This document shows, one piece after another, positions 23,262 through 36,000 of a stretch of 64,000 bases of DNA (position 1 is its first letter; each line of letters opens with the position of its first letter). A program made the position numbers and the translations under genes. A model generated the notes under the pieces. It ran no database searches. It saw only the letters and a list, made by a program, of their open reading frames with translations, and had not been told where the DNA came from. The DNA is from Otis tarda (lineage: Eukaryota; Chordata; Aves; Otidiformes; Otididae), in assembly GCA_026413225.1 (NCBI GenBank), contig CM048552.1:194445553-194509552 (forward strand), given 5' to 3'.

Positions 23262-24964
23262 CCCCATGCCCTGTTACCTCATTTGTATATCATCAGAATA
23301 CTCTTCAAAATAATGGCCAATTCTACTGGTTTGGATGGTATTTATTGTAATAATATCAGTGCAACAGATTTGCTCTAAGTGAGGAAGTACTTGTATAGCT
23401 TTTTATTTTACGTCTCAACATGAATTAGCTTGATAATTGTTTTAAAGGGTTACCTGTTCTCTCCTGAGTTCTGGCCAGATGTTAAAACAGAAAATATGCT
23501 TTGCCTTCCTTTTCAAAAGTCAGCCATGTGTTTTCACTTAGATATGGGACATCAGAGCTCATTATACTATTAATTTTAAAAATAATTCAGGGGGGAGTTT
23601 CAAAATTGATAAAACAATATGGCCTCTTTTGGCCAAGCATTTGTAATAGATGCAACACTGAGTTTCTCAGACAAATTTATCTTTTCAGAAATGTATAAGA
23701 AAATAATAAAATAACCTACAAATTACTTGCAACACATATTTAGCATCTACATGAAATGGTTCCCCTTAAGTTTGTTATCAAGTTGAAACTATTACCAGTT
23801 GTTTTGATTGTTCTGCTGTATCATTTAAAATACTGACATTTATAAATTCTCAGAGCATATCTGGTTTATAATTGTATGCAACCAGAACCGCAACATGAAA
23901 CAGTATTTTCTTGTTTTCTGGCAGTTTCATCCATTACAGATTGTGATTCTTCACACTGTACACGTGACAGTTCAGTTCATTACAGGAAAAGCAGAGCTTC
24001 TTCTCATGAATGGCTAAATTTCAAACCGCTTCTAACCTTTTACTGAAGCCACATTAGAATGCACTAGGAATAAACGTTTAATAATTTGAAGACTTGATTG
24101 TCAGAGAGAAAATCTCCCTGGCAGACGTCTTCCTGAAACTTACGGTGTACCCTAATGTCCATGCATGGGGGTCTGTAGTGCCACTTCCACTCCATTGGTG
24201 GGAGCTCAATGTGTTGGTGCCCTGGCATCAGTAGGAGGTTATATTCCCCTGAATGTCAAAGTCAGCACACTGTATTGTTGCTTCAGTATCTTCCATTACA
24301 GTTTTAAAAAAAACCCAACAAACTCAAGTGTAAAAATAGCAATATTTACAGTTCAACGAAAAAATATACCTGTATAGTATAGATAGTAGAGACAACTGTG
24401 TTGCTGGTCTGGATTTTTCCAAATGGAATCTGTCCTTTTCACATGGATGTTTGGGTGGCCTGTAGCTTTTTGTGGCAACGTTTCTGTGATGTTAAGAATC
24501 ATATGCTATACACAAAGCTGAATCTCAAATGTGAATGAGTTGTCTGTAAACAAGGCTCTGTAGAGATTTTTATGAGCAATAATTAATTTTAGTTGCAATG
24601 CTGGGTTCAAATTCCATTCTTTACTTGGTTCAGTCTTCATGATATTTGGCTCTTACTTTGTAATCTGATTAGTTTAATAATTGCATGGCATGGTCCAGTA
24701 GAGCTGTGAACTTGCAGCTCCCTTGGCTTCGCTGCGATTTACAGATGCTCAGCACAGTTAGACTATGGCCCCTGCTCAGTGTAGGATATTGGTGTTCTTT
24801 ATCTACTTCTGAATGCTAATGAAACTCTAATCACTGCCTTGTTCCTATTTTGTTATGAATTTTTGTATAAGAAATAATCACTTCATAAATACCCATGCGT
24901 GCAGTGTGCATGCAGTTTTGCAAGTATGCAAAGTATTGGGAATAAATGGCAGTAAAAGTCATGA

Positions 24965-25000
24965 GCTGAATAATGTAGAGAGGCTGAATAATGTAGAGTG
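24965..25000. repeat. 18-bp tandem duplication
   Basis: gctgaataatgtagagag is repeated directly as gctgaataatgtagagtg, one mismatch in 18 bases. It looks like a recent local duplication. Confidence 0.85.
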
Positions 25001-26226
25001 GCATTTTTTTTAAAACAAAAAATAAGCTAAAGGCATGCAAAGTTTCCCCCCCGCCCTTTATTTTCCCCAATCGTTCTTCTGTATCAAATAGCTAAAAAGT
25101 GTGATGAGGATGAGCAGCTACAACTGTGACCAAAATTCAGTCCTGAGGCCAACTGTTGTGCTGCTTATGCAGACTGGTTCTCATCCTCTTGGATAACCCC
25201 ACAGGCACTGGTGTTTTTATCTCCACAACACGCGGGTGGCAGGGGAACCAGAAAAAAAACATCACAGAGGGAGATGTTGTCCCTTCTCTTCATGCTGGTT
25301 CATCCAGTGTCCTTGTCATCTTCCTCACTCCTCCACACTCCACAGGCTGCTCAGATCTGCAGAGGCTCTCCAGAGTGCCAGGGGAGTGGACCTTTTCCTT
25401 GTGCCGGAGCAGAGATATTTGTAATTGGAAGCTCCTCTCCTGAGGAACGGTGTGAGTCAAACGGAGGAAATAAGGATTAATTATAGATGTCCCACAAAGC
25501 GTGCTGGTAGGGGTGTGATCTGCCCTCATTTGAGGAGCAGCACCTTTCACCACAAACAGATGAGACGCATGATTATGCCTCCCCAGCTGCTGCTGTGACC
25601 TCCAGTGAGGATGTTGTCTCTTCCAGAAGTATGCTCTTAAATTGAGACTGCAGCACAGGCCAGAAAACCGTTCTGGATGTCAATGGCATAGGTTTGCCCA
25701 CAGACCAAACTTTTAACATGGTTTGCAGTACTGCATAGATGCTGCGTAACGTGCTATAAGCTCTGTGGGTACAAAGCTGCCTACCTCACTCGCACAAGAA
25801 GCAATGCTTGACCGAGCCACTTTTCAGGCCCTGCAGAATTAAGCAATTCTCTGTCTGTCACCTCAGAGTTACACTGTAGGCCCCGGCTCTGTATGGTGAG
25901 CTGCCAGTATCCATCCAAGATTCCACTGAAACTGGCAGAAATCCAACCAGCTTGCAGGATCCTGTCATTTTGGTGTCCCGTTAAACAACACCTGTGTGTA
26001 ATAGCAGGGGTCTTTGACTCACCGTTCTATGTACAGTGAAATATCTTTCATATCTCCATCATAATAACAAAAAACTTTCTTCTTAATGCATAATTTACTT
26101 TAAAGAATTTAAGTTTATTTTTATTTATTAGCATGCTTGACCCAATGTTAGTAACAGGTATCTTGATGGGCAGGATTTACTATAGTCACTTTTTTCATAT
26201 ATTCATCCTCAAAGCTTGGGAAAAGA

Positions 26227-26254
26227 TTTTATTATTATTATTATTATTATTTTT
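26227..26254. repeat. (ATT)n microsatellite
   Basis: Seven perfect ATT units (26231-26251) are flanked by T runs. It is likely to be length-polymorphic. Confidence 0.9.
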
Positions 26255-29200
26255 AAAGCATTTCTCCTAACAGTACGATTTCAGCAATAAGGGGAAATAC
26301 ATTTTTAGCACAAGAGCAATAAAAGCCACCATGTTGTAGGTACTATAAACTGCTGAGTAAACTCGGAGCAATAGAGAGGAAGCAATATATTCTTTAGACA
26401 AAAAATAGTAACTTGCATAAGGACTTTAAGTAAGCAGAAGTCTTCCTTTGTTAAGCAGTTGCTATCAGACTGATGTGGGACATTATTTCTGGGTGGTTTG
26501 TGTTACAGTTCTTGAGTTCCTAAATAGAATTACTCAGCAATAACCTTTTACCGTAGTTCTTGGATCCTGAATTCATACTACTTGCAAGAGAGAATTATAT
26601 ACTGCAGAGGGGATTTTTATTCTTTTCATTGTTTGCCATTTAGTTGTACAGCATTCTTTGGATAAATTCATTGTGTTCAGGATTTCTGATTGTAACTTAA
26701 TACAGAGAATATCTTAACCAAACAAAACTGAGAGTACCCAAATTTTGATGCCCATCGAGATGGATATGATAACTGGTGCTAGCCTATTCTGAAGACAGCT
26801 TGGCTTTTAAAAGAGCAAGATTATGGTATCACTGAAGAAAACCTCTACCAATACCCAGGGTATTTGGAAGGAAGCTGGATGGCCTGCTCTCGCTGCTGTG
26901 TCTTCCTGCCAGGGACATGCAGTGATATAAGCAGCTGCGTCCATCTCTTGTGTTCAGAGGCCAGCCCCGAGGCGTCTTGGAGTCACTAAAACCCCTCCGT
27001 GGACAGCAGTGAACTTTGGCTTAGACCAGCAGCCATTCTGTCGCCAGAGAGTTATTTTTCTGTTGCCTTGTTTTCTTAGGGGTTGTTTAGCTTTTGAAAA
27101 TAAGATACTTGTGGATTCATTTGTTGAAAGTGATGAGCAACCTGCGGTGTGACTGGAACTTGGGATAAAGTAGCATCGCTACACATCAAGCCCTTGAAAA
27201 ATAACTACACAGTCATTACTTTTTTAAAAATGTGGTTCTGTAACACTCAGAACCATATTTTCAAAATGTTTGCCCTGACTTTAATGGAGAGAAAGTATAT
27301 AAGGTCTATTTTTTGTATGTACAGTAAGGAAAGAAAGGTAATAATTGGACAGAGCAGTCACTATTTAAAAAGTCAACAGCTATTCTGTTGCTTTATCTGA
27401 GATACTGAATGGTTCTTAGTCCTGGAAACAAAAACCAACTCCGGCAACTTTCTAGAAAATCTGGAATACTCACAAGTCAATGTAAAACTTTTGTAGCAAA
27501 AGTAGGAGGACTAGCACAGTTTCCAGTGCAAAAATTTGATGTAGCAGCTCTGTTGTGAGTGGGAATAAGAACAGTATACCTGCATACCAGCTGTAGACAG
27601 ATGAAGTCCTAGGTGTATAGGAATACCACCAGAAAAAGGTGAACAGCATTTCTTTAAATCATACTGCTGCAAGAAGACTGTATCAGATCGATTCTCACTG
27701 GATACGGATCCTATATTGTAATAATAATTAAGACTATTTTAAAATGCTACAGGCCAGCTATTCAGGAAGAGGTATCGTGGTGGGGTGCTTTTTGAGGGGG
27801 ATCAAGAATGCAGCTAGATCTATGAAAGAAGTAATTGAGCATGATGTTAAATATCTACAGGTAGACTCATCACATTGGGAGCAGATCTGAGATTCGTTTT
27901 AAGGTTTTAATTGGCTGTCTTTTGGAGCAGCCGATTCTAGAACAAGAGGTTGCTCCAGTACATACATTAAATGCAGTAAATGATCTGTCCTTCTTTACAT
28001 ATGTACATCAAAAGGAACAAATGGCAATTTGCAGTCAGAATTGTTGTTTGCAGCTAGACAAGGTCTTTGTAATAATGCTACAGGAAGCCACTTTACAAAA
28101 ACAGTTTGATTACTTTGGTGGGAAACTTTTTAACAAAATTTTCACATGCTTAGCCTATTGCACGCGTGTTATACTGCATGTTAGCAAGAAGCCCTGTAAC
28201 TTGATTGGGATGAGGTAGTAGGGCTACTCAAAAGCATGTGAAATTTGGTACCTAACAACAACAACAAAAAAAGGCCAGTGCAGATAACAGTGCATTCCTG
28301 TAATTGGGAAACACAATTTTAAATACTATTTCAATTTCCTGATTTTTGAATGTCGTTATGTAAAGTGGTGGTTTACCCTCTCTCTCAGTGCCACATTTAG
28401 TTTGGCTTAGTGGTAGTCCAGAGATGTGCAATGGAGGAAGAAATAAGATCACTCAATCTCTGTTTCTAGAGAGGGGACTAAAAGGAAGGGGCATGCTTTA
28501 TATGTCATGAATAAGCAGTAGTACAGGAAAGATAATACATTAGGCATGCTTACATTCCCTGTCTGTCTGTAAAAGAATGATGGGACTCCCAGTAAACTTG
28601 AAAGGTAGCACATCTGGGAATATTTTTTTGGTACAAAAGGAAATTACCGCGTAGAACTGGGTGCTACTGGCTTCTTCAGACCAAGAATTTGCAGTTCCTT
28701 TTAATGGATCAGAAATCTGGATGAACTGCGAGAATATCTGCCTTCATATCAGGTGGATGATGGAAGATGGAGGATGGAAGTCTTTATGGCTTGGTGAATC
28801 AGCCAGGTACTCGGTGCTTGAATAAATGCGTCTCCTGTGAGAAGGTTATTTTGAACTGTCTATTTTGAACTTTACTCAGTGCACGCAGAGCACCTGAGGG
28901 GGCCCCCGGGGCTGCCGTTGTTCTGGGGTGTAGTGCTCCCGTGTCCTTGAGCAGCATTGCTGTTCCTGTTGAATGGGGTCTGGAGAACAGAAGGGAGGAA
29001 ATATGTTCGGAAGTGAGGTCCTCGTCCCTTGAAAATGTGACCTCATATGTTTTATTCAGCTTATTACTTGTCTTGTTAGCACAGTCTTACACGGCTTCCC
29101 TTGGAATCAGAAGAGGTTTTCTGTGGAAGAATGTTGAAAATATAAAAGTAGAACCAACAGCAGGTTGTTTTACAGTAAGTCGTTATATATTTCTTTTTCT

Positions 29201-29969
29201 TCTGAGGAGCAACAGAGCCTGTAACTTTACAGTAACCATTTCTTTGAAAACAATATGCCTTTGCACTAAGAAACTAAAGAAGTCCATGCTGCAATTTATT
29301 CATAAAAATCTTCTAGATCTTATAAGCCAGATGAGAGGAAGAAACAGTTAGATATTTCACTGTTATACAGACTTCTTCTAGAAGAGAAGGAAAAAAAAAA
29401 CCCAAACAACCAAACCTGAATGTAGGTTAGATGAAACCATATTGCAATTTACTGGTGCATCACTGCTGAGATGCAAACTAATTCAGTGCCATTGGAAGGA
29501 TGAGGGGAGATTTTCCAGTGGAGGTTTTTGCAAATGGGTTGAGGGAGTAAAACTGATTTTAAAACAAAGGTCAGCCATCCCAAGCTCCTTGAATTGCCTT
29601 TTGAGGAAATTGTCCTCACCTCCCCAAACCTTTTGTTTTGCACTCTACATATGCCAAGGCAATTTTTACAAACTCTTTGCTGACATGCTGAATATTTAAC
29701 TGGAAAGGTACTATTATGGGTTTCCCTATCCCAGACAGGGGAAAGACTTTTATGTCACAGATCTGGTGAACTGATTTATTTATCTGGTATCTCTAAGTAA
29801 AACAGACCTTTCTAAAAAGTGGACGTTCACTGCACAGTTAGGGGCTTCATCACATTTCCAGTGTAGAGCAATTCAACCGATGGCCATAGGATTATGGGAG
29901 GTTGTTTTTCTCCCCACTCCCATAGTAATATATCTGGCTTAGTCCTTTTTCTTTCAAGACAAACGTTGG

Positions 29970-30017
29970 TTTACTGTTGATGATCTTAAAGGTTTTTTCC
30001 ATGATTCTATGATTCTA
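29970..30017 (+). mobile_element. CR1 extreme 3' tail, sense
   Basis: The segment 'tgatgatcttaaaggttttt' followed by 'ccatgattctatgattctaa' has the terminal CR1 layout. Only about 50 bases remain. Confidence 0.65.
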
Positions 30018-33000
30018 AGAACCTGCCTCTCATAAGTACAGTGCTGCATTCTTAGGTAAAAGCTTATTTGCAAAGTTTTTAATAGCTTGTTATAACCCTT
30101 TCAAATATATCATCAGCACTTTGTCATTGAACAGCTTTGGTGAGCTGTTCCTGCCTTACACTGGAAATCTATCTGATTCACCTGCAGGGGCAGGAAGCAA
30201 GTGGATTGCTACTGTTTTCTTTACGCTGGTGAGCCAATGCTAGCTGCACATGCTGAAGACTGCATCCTGCAGGGATTTACCTTAGAAATAGATGCCAACT
30301 AAATAGATCTGTTTTTTTAAAAAAGTGCAAACCAATTCTTAAAGGGAAATACCTGTGTCCAGGTTTAAATGAAGTAATTTAAGTACTAGTTATATTAAAT
30401 GCTGAGTGGAGAAACAGTTTCTTAAAGTATTTTGGTATGCCATTAACTTAAATATTATGAGCTATCGTACTTAAATAGCATAATTACATACTTAATTATA
30501 ATATGGAGACATAATTATTATGATTATTTAATTTACTTTTTATATGTATGATACGCTAGATATTATGCTCTGTACCTTCAGTGTTGTAATGGCCAAAGCA
30601 TAACCTCTTTGCTGAGGCAGTTTTATAAGATTAAATAAAAATACTGCCAAACTTGTATGAATGTTGCAAACACTGAAAGTTTCAGTGATAAGTAATCGAT
30701 ATTTCAACAGAGACGATCTAGAGGTTTTGGAAGGGAGATAAATTCTCATGTCTTTAGTTTGGACAAATCCCACTACCAGCTTTGAGATTACAGGAACGTG
30801 TCCATATCTGGGATGGAATGCAAGAAGGCTATTTATCACTAACATGAGTCTGTGTAGCAGTTATATGTTCTTGTGCACACGATTGCCTGTTTTCTCTCTC
30901 TCTATCTCTGTCTTTTGTAGGTGCTTTGGTAACAGGACTGCAGAAATCATGAGTCTAACTAGCAGTCCACACAGTCATATGACACAGGTGCACATTTTGG
31001 ACTGGCTGATGCTAAGCTAGGGAATAGTACAGTATCTAAAAAATCTTATACATGTATTTTTAAAGGGCACATGAAATTCAGAGGCATTGTAGAAAAAGGG
31101 ACTAGGACCTATAAGATTTAGGGTCAAGGTATGGAGGTCTTAATGCATTGATTACTTATGGTCCCCATAGAATTTTCCTCTTACTTCAGTGTTTGCTAAG
31201 ATGAAACCTGTCAAAATAATCAGGAATTCAACTTCCATTGCTTTCAGGGAAGAGATATTTTATAGTATGCAAATGACAGCACCATGACCTGGCCCTTCGA
31301 AAACTGAGATACCCACATCCTGAAAGGGATGTACTGCTGTGTCCCCATGGAGCTCAGGGAGTTGCACCCCATCCATGGGTTTTTTGTTTTGCTGCTCTTT
31401 GGTGGCCCTCTGACAATGTACTCCCTCGATTTATGAGCAACACTCAGTCCACCTTCTGATGCCTCTGCCCCAGAGGGCTCACGAGAAAAGAGCACGGAGG
31501 TGAGGTTTTCTGCAGTGTTGATCGCAGGGTCAAAGCGTGCTGGGTTTGCAGGGGAGCTCTGCTCTCAGCAGAGAGCTTACTAAGCTCTCTTCAATCACAT
31601 TCCAACCAAATTTCGGTTCCTTTCTTTTGTATTTCCCTTCCAATGTGAGCAGAGACTTCCCTTGGCCTAGGAGGAGGGCAGTAATTAATTGCTGGGAGTT
31701 AGCACGCTCCAGCATGCAGCTTTTTACGCTGCAGCTGTCCCGGAGCAGGGCAGCTAAATTCTGAACTCAAGCTGGTCCCACAGGTTAAAATGTATAGTAA
31801 GAAAATGCAGTTTTCCAGAATGTGGAAACAGCGTGTGTGATTTGTGCTGAAAGCGTGGAATGGGTGTTGCAGCTGAAGAGGCAGGTAAATTGCCTAGATT
31901 ACATCTACAGCAAAGTACTTGAGCAATCTCTAGGGTTGCTTGCCTGTCCTCAAATGCATTTTCCATTGAAGCTGGTAGCAGTCTCATGTATGTACAGAGG
32001 AGGAAAAGAATATGGATTTTTCTGTTGGGCCTCAGCCAGAGCCCACCAAAGGATTCTTATTTTTGTCATTATTTCTAGAAAGAGCCATATTAGACCTCTA
32101 GCCGTTTTGTATGTCTATGTCTTTTTACTCTTTGGGGCTAAAACCTACAGTCCTGTCCTCCTTTGTTTGGTCTCAGCTTTACTGTCACAGCCAAAACCTA
32201 CAAAAATTGATTGTAAATGTGTTTACAAATAAAAAGAAATTTCATAGGATAAAATGTTTCAATTGTGCCTCTGACATAAAGCTGTAAAACTCTGTATTTA
32301 ACTTAAGGCCATGAAATTTGGAGTACCGTGGGCTAGTAGAGCCACTCGTAATTTTCTAAACTTACTAACTAGACCTCTACTTTCTTTTTATTGCCAAATG
32401 CAATTAAAAATAACCTGTGGTTTACCATACTCATCTCATGAAATTCTCAGAGCGAACTTTTCCTAGGAAACATGGTACGATTCGTGTAAACTCCTGATAC
32501 TACTGACTGCAGTGTGGTTCCATGCTGAATTCTAAAAGCTTTAGCAAAAGCAGCTGCATGGGGGTAGGTCTCATGCTACACATCTCATTAGGAGCCAAAT
32601 GGCTTTAAACCAGTAATTTAAATTCTGCATGTTGTGCTTTTCATATAAGAATCAATTACTGGTTTAGTACGTAAAGGCCTGTGGTTATTTCTTATACTAA
32701 TTTAGTTTTTTTTTTTTTTTCATTTAACTGTGGTTGAAGTTTGAACCATAGCTTGCCAGTATATGAAGTAACTTTAAAAGGAAGTGAAACACCTTTGCCT
32801 CAGTTTCCCTTAAGATTAAAGCTTTGGATTGCAACTACAGAGCTTCTTGTTGTATACAAGATAGTCGTTTAATGCACTTTATTTTAAAAAAGGCACAAAT
32901 TATTTTGTTTATAAAATGTTACAATTGCACTATGCTGTAAGAATCGGTTACTAAATATAAACTGTACAGTTTTGTAGTCAACATTGTAAGTGTTCAGTCA

Positions 33001-33064
33001 TAAATGATTGAAACAATTACGTTTCAGTTAAATGTTAATTTTATATGTGGTATATGTAACTATA

Positions 33065-33070
33065 AATAAA
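33065..33070 (+). other. Polyadenylation-site-like motif far downstream of GPR12
   Basis: AATAAA is followed by a T-rich stretch and then an A-rich run (ctttctaaaaaaag), and preceded by about 350 bases of AT-rich, repeat-free DNA that resembles a terminal 3' UTR. No coding frame leads into it. It could be the end of a very long GPR12 UTR or of an unannotated non-coding RNA, or chance. Confidence 0.3.
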
Positions 33071-35970
33071 TTTTCCTTTCTAAAAAAAGAATAGTTGTCT
33101 GTTCATTTCATTGAATTTCACGTTCTATTTAAAGTAACAAACCAATATTCTTCCTAAAAATATAAAATTAAATATGTTCCAGTGCAAAGAGATGGCAGAT
33201 GACACATTTAGATAACTAAACTTGGGGGATTAAATTCAGATGTGCACACATCAGTTGAGCTTCTGTAAAGCCCCTGCATCCACTAACACTGCAGAAGGAA
33301 ATACCAGGCACTACAGTTTTGTACAAAAAGTCTGGAAGAAGAGCTAAGAGGAGTTCTTGAGTGTAGAGTTGTAAATGAAAGCCAGAGTGCCCTTCCAAGT
33401 CTACCTTTCTTATCCAAGTTAATTTACCTCTACTGCACTGCTATTCTGACACACCGCCATTTATTACCATTGTATGCACTCAGTTTTGGGGAACAAAATT
33501 CAATAGAGATGTACAAGAGGGTCTGCACTGAGTCTTGCTAAATGGATGTAAGTACTTGATATTTGAGTTAGTGATTATTAACTGGGAGAGGTAAGAGTTG
33601 AAAGAAACTATGTTAACTTAGATTTTTTTTTTGAGACGTTTGATCCTGATCCTCCAATTAAGCAACTACAAAATCCAATGCATGATCAGAGTTCTGTTTT
33701 TCTAGTTTGACTGTTATAGGCAGGCTAAAGGAAAATTATGAACTGTCTCATTTTCCAAATTAATGGTTTTTAAATGTATATTTTAATTCTTCTGAATTAT
33801 TTTCTTGAATGCCCAACTTATTTGCCAGGCATATCAATTGATGGAATGAGCTACATCTCTAACTGTAAAACTGAATGTTGTGTACTGTAGCCAGTGAAAA
33901 TATGACTTCTGAAAGGAATTGAGCAGTGACTGACAGATACCCAGGTAAGTAAAGGAGAGTGAGACGGCTTCCTTCTTACTGAACAGGACTGCAGCTCAGG
34001 TGTATCCTGGAGGAGATCTTAGTGATACTTATTTCTACCAGACACAAAAGTCCTCTCTGCCTCTCACATCAGACATTCAAGCACCAGCTACTTTATCTAA
34101 AGAAGAAATTGGTATTGTGGTGTGGAGTAGAGCCCCAGCTTGTCTCTCTGCAGTTAAACTACAGCCAAAAGAACTACAACACAATGGTGATAGGGATGTA
34201 TTTGATAAATGGTTTTTGCTTAAATAAACATGAACTGCAATTGCATAGTATAGACCCTTAGGAACTATCAGGCATCCAATCCACTAAACTGAAAAATGAA
34301 TAAAAATTAACCGAAGAAACCACAGAGAGGGAGGACAAATAAATGTTTCACCTAACAGAGCAGCCAGTAAGGAAATTCTGTGGCAAGAGTTGCAGGATGT
34401 CTTTGGACTTAATTGCTGGAGTCTGAAGTAGGCCAATAAACTGAACCTGTTCTGACCATACAATGCATGTTTAACCTGCTTCTGCAGTCAGGAGGACCAG
34501 AAGCAGATGGTTCAAGCATCTTGGCGTTACTGTGTTGGTGCTCCTTCCACACCTAACAGCATCAGCCTAGGGGTTTCCTAACAATGTCAGATGGAAGTAT
34601 TGTTAGGAAGGCAAAATGGCTGACCAAATCAATAAATGGAATAGTAAAAACCTGCCAAAACTTAATGGTACTCAGCCAGAATTGTAAAGGAATTCCTGTT
34701 AAAATGGTGGAGGTTTTGATAGTGTTACAGGTCTGGTGGGTATCCTGGCTGTGTTTTTGGTCAGTGCAGATAACGTCCTCCTCACGAAGCACTCCAGCAA
34801 TATTGCAAGCTCAGGAAACAGCACTGTTACTACAACAGTGTTTTGGATTACTGGGAACTTCAGGCATTGGCAATGCTCAGACTGCCCAGTAACAGCTAGT
34901 TTGTGCCCCCTGCCAAACATACGGTGCTTTATGCACTGTGGTTGCATGTCAGATACTTTTGTCAACTATGTCTGGAACTAACATGAGGAAAACAGCAGAA
35001 TTTTTAGTAATGGATATGCAACAGAAAACTTCTGTGGCCAATAATAATTGGTCAGTGTATTTACTAGTATAAAATAATTGAAAGCTGTCAGGACATCAAA
35101 TAATTTCCATGCTGCAGTAAGCAAAAGGAATTTTCTTTATGAGGCCCACGAGTGGAAAGTAAGAGTGCAGTCCAGTGTTCCCCTTTGGTTCAAGGAGGTT
35201 TGGCTGCAGCGTTCCTGGTGCATGTGCCTTTTCTTGCATTCTTCTCTTAAGTGTCTGTAGGTCACGTCAGAGATGAGCTGCTGGGTTAGGTGGACATTTG
35301 GGCAAAGTGCCATGTATCTAACCTTCTTACTAAAGTCTTATGAATTGTCTTATTTATAGCAGGATATCAAAGAGTGTCTACAACCTCACCACTATCCTTA
35401 CAGCATGAATCTTTGATGTCTATGCAAAGTGCGAGCCCATGCAGTTAATGGATATTTTACGCTCATCGCTGAAAACTGTGTAGGAAATACCATCAATCTG
35501 GCATGTATGACAAGGCCAATTCCATTTGGAATGGTAGTCAGGTACTCAGGCTTTTAAAAAGTTCCAAATCATAAACACCTTCTAAAGTTATTTTGAAATT
35601 ATCTAGGATCATATGGATCTAAATAATTTTTTTCTTTAGAATTGTTTTTAAAGCTAGCAGCTCAAATCTAATTTTGTTTGGTTGGTTTGGTTTTTTTTTT
35701 TTAATTTTATTGAAATGTTATCCTCATAACAGAAATACTCCTTGGGGTTGTTACTCTTTGCATTCCTCTGACTTGGATGTGAGCTGAGCAAACCCGCTGC
35801 TGTACAGCATGTAAGAACCAACACTTGATTAGTACATGCAAATCAACTCTTACTTGAGTGTCTTCTGCTTGCAGATTTTATTGGATTTTTGTTCTTTCAT
35901 ATCTGCGAAGTGTTTCATCCCCTTATTTTGTGCTGATTTTAAAGATGGTGACCTTTAAGTGGGCATTTAA

Positions 35971-36000
35971 TTTAGGCATTTAAGCCTTTAAATGCCTAAA
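35971..36000. repeat. Perfect 13-bp inverted repeat with 4-nt loop
   Basis: tttaggcatttaa (35971-35983) and ttaaatgcctaaa (35988-36000) are exact reverse complements around the loop gcct. A further partial copy (gggcatttaa) lies just upstream at 35961. Confidence 0.85.

Larger units (their letters stand above)
22825..29969. other. GPR12 3' flank: 3' UTR of unknown length, then intergenic DNA
   Basis: No coding exon is supported. The first 0.4-1.3 kb probably contains the GPR12 3' UTR. After that there is AT-rich DNA with an (ATT)n tract and an 18-bp duplication. Confidence 0.55.

Noticed and set aside
28890-28950. Small GC-rich patch with GGGGGCCCCCGGGGC considered as a promoter
   Set aside because: It is under 80 bases, has few CpG and no gene starts nearby.
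31822-32232. 136-codon plus-strand frame with hydrophobic patches
   Set aside because: No signal peptide, family motif or splice evidence; treated as chance.
32795-32820. MIR-like word 'tttgcctcagtttccctt'
   Set aside because: Only about 18 bases match and the remaining MIR core is absent, so coincidence is likely.
34584-34981. Overlapping plus-strand frames of 102 and 81 codons, considered as an exon or retroviral remnant
   Set aside because: No recognisable motif, no splice context and stops on both sides; I could not connect them to any family.
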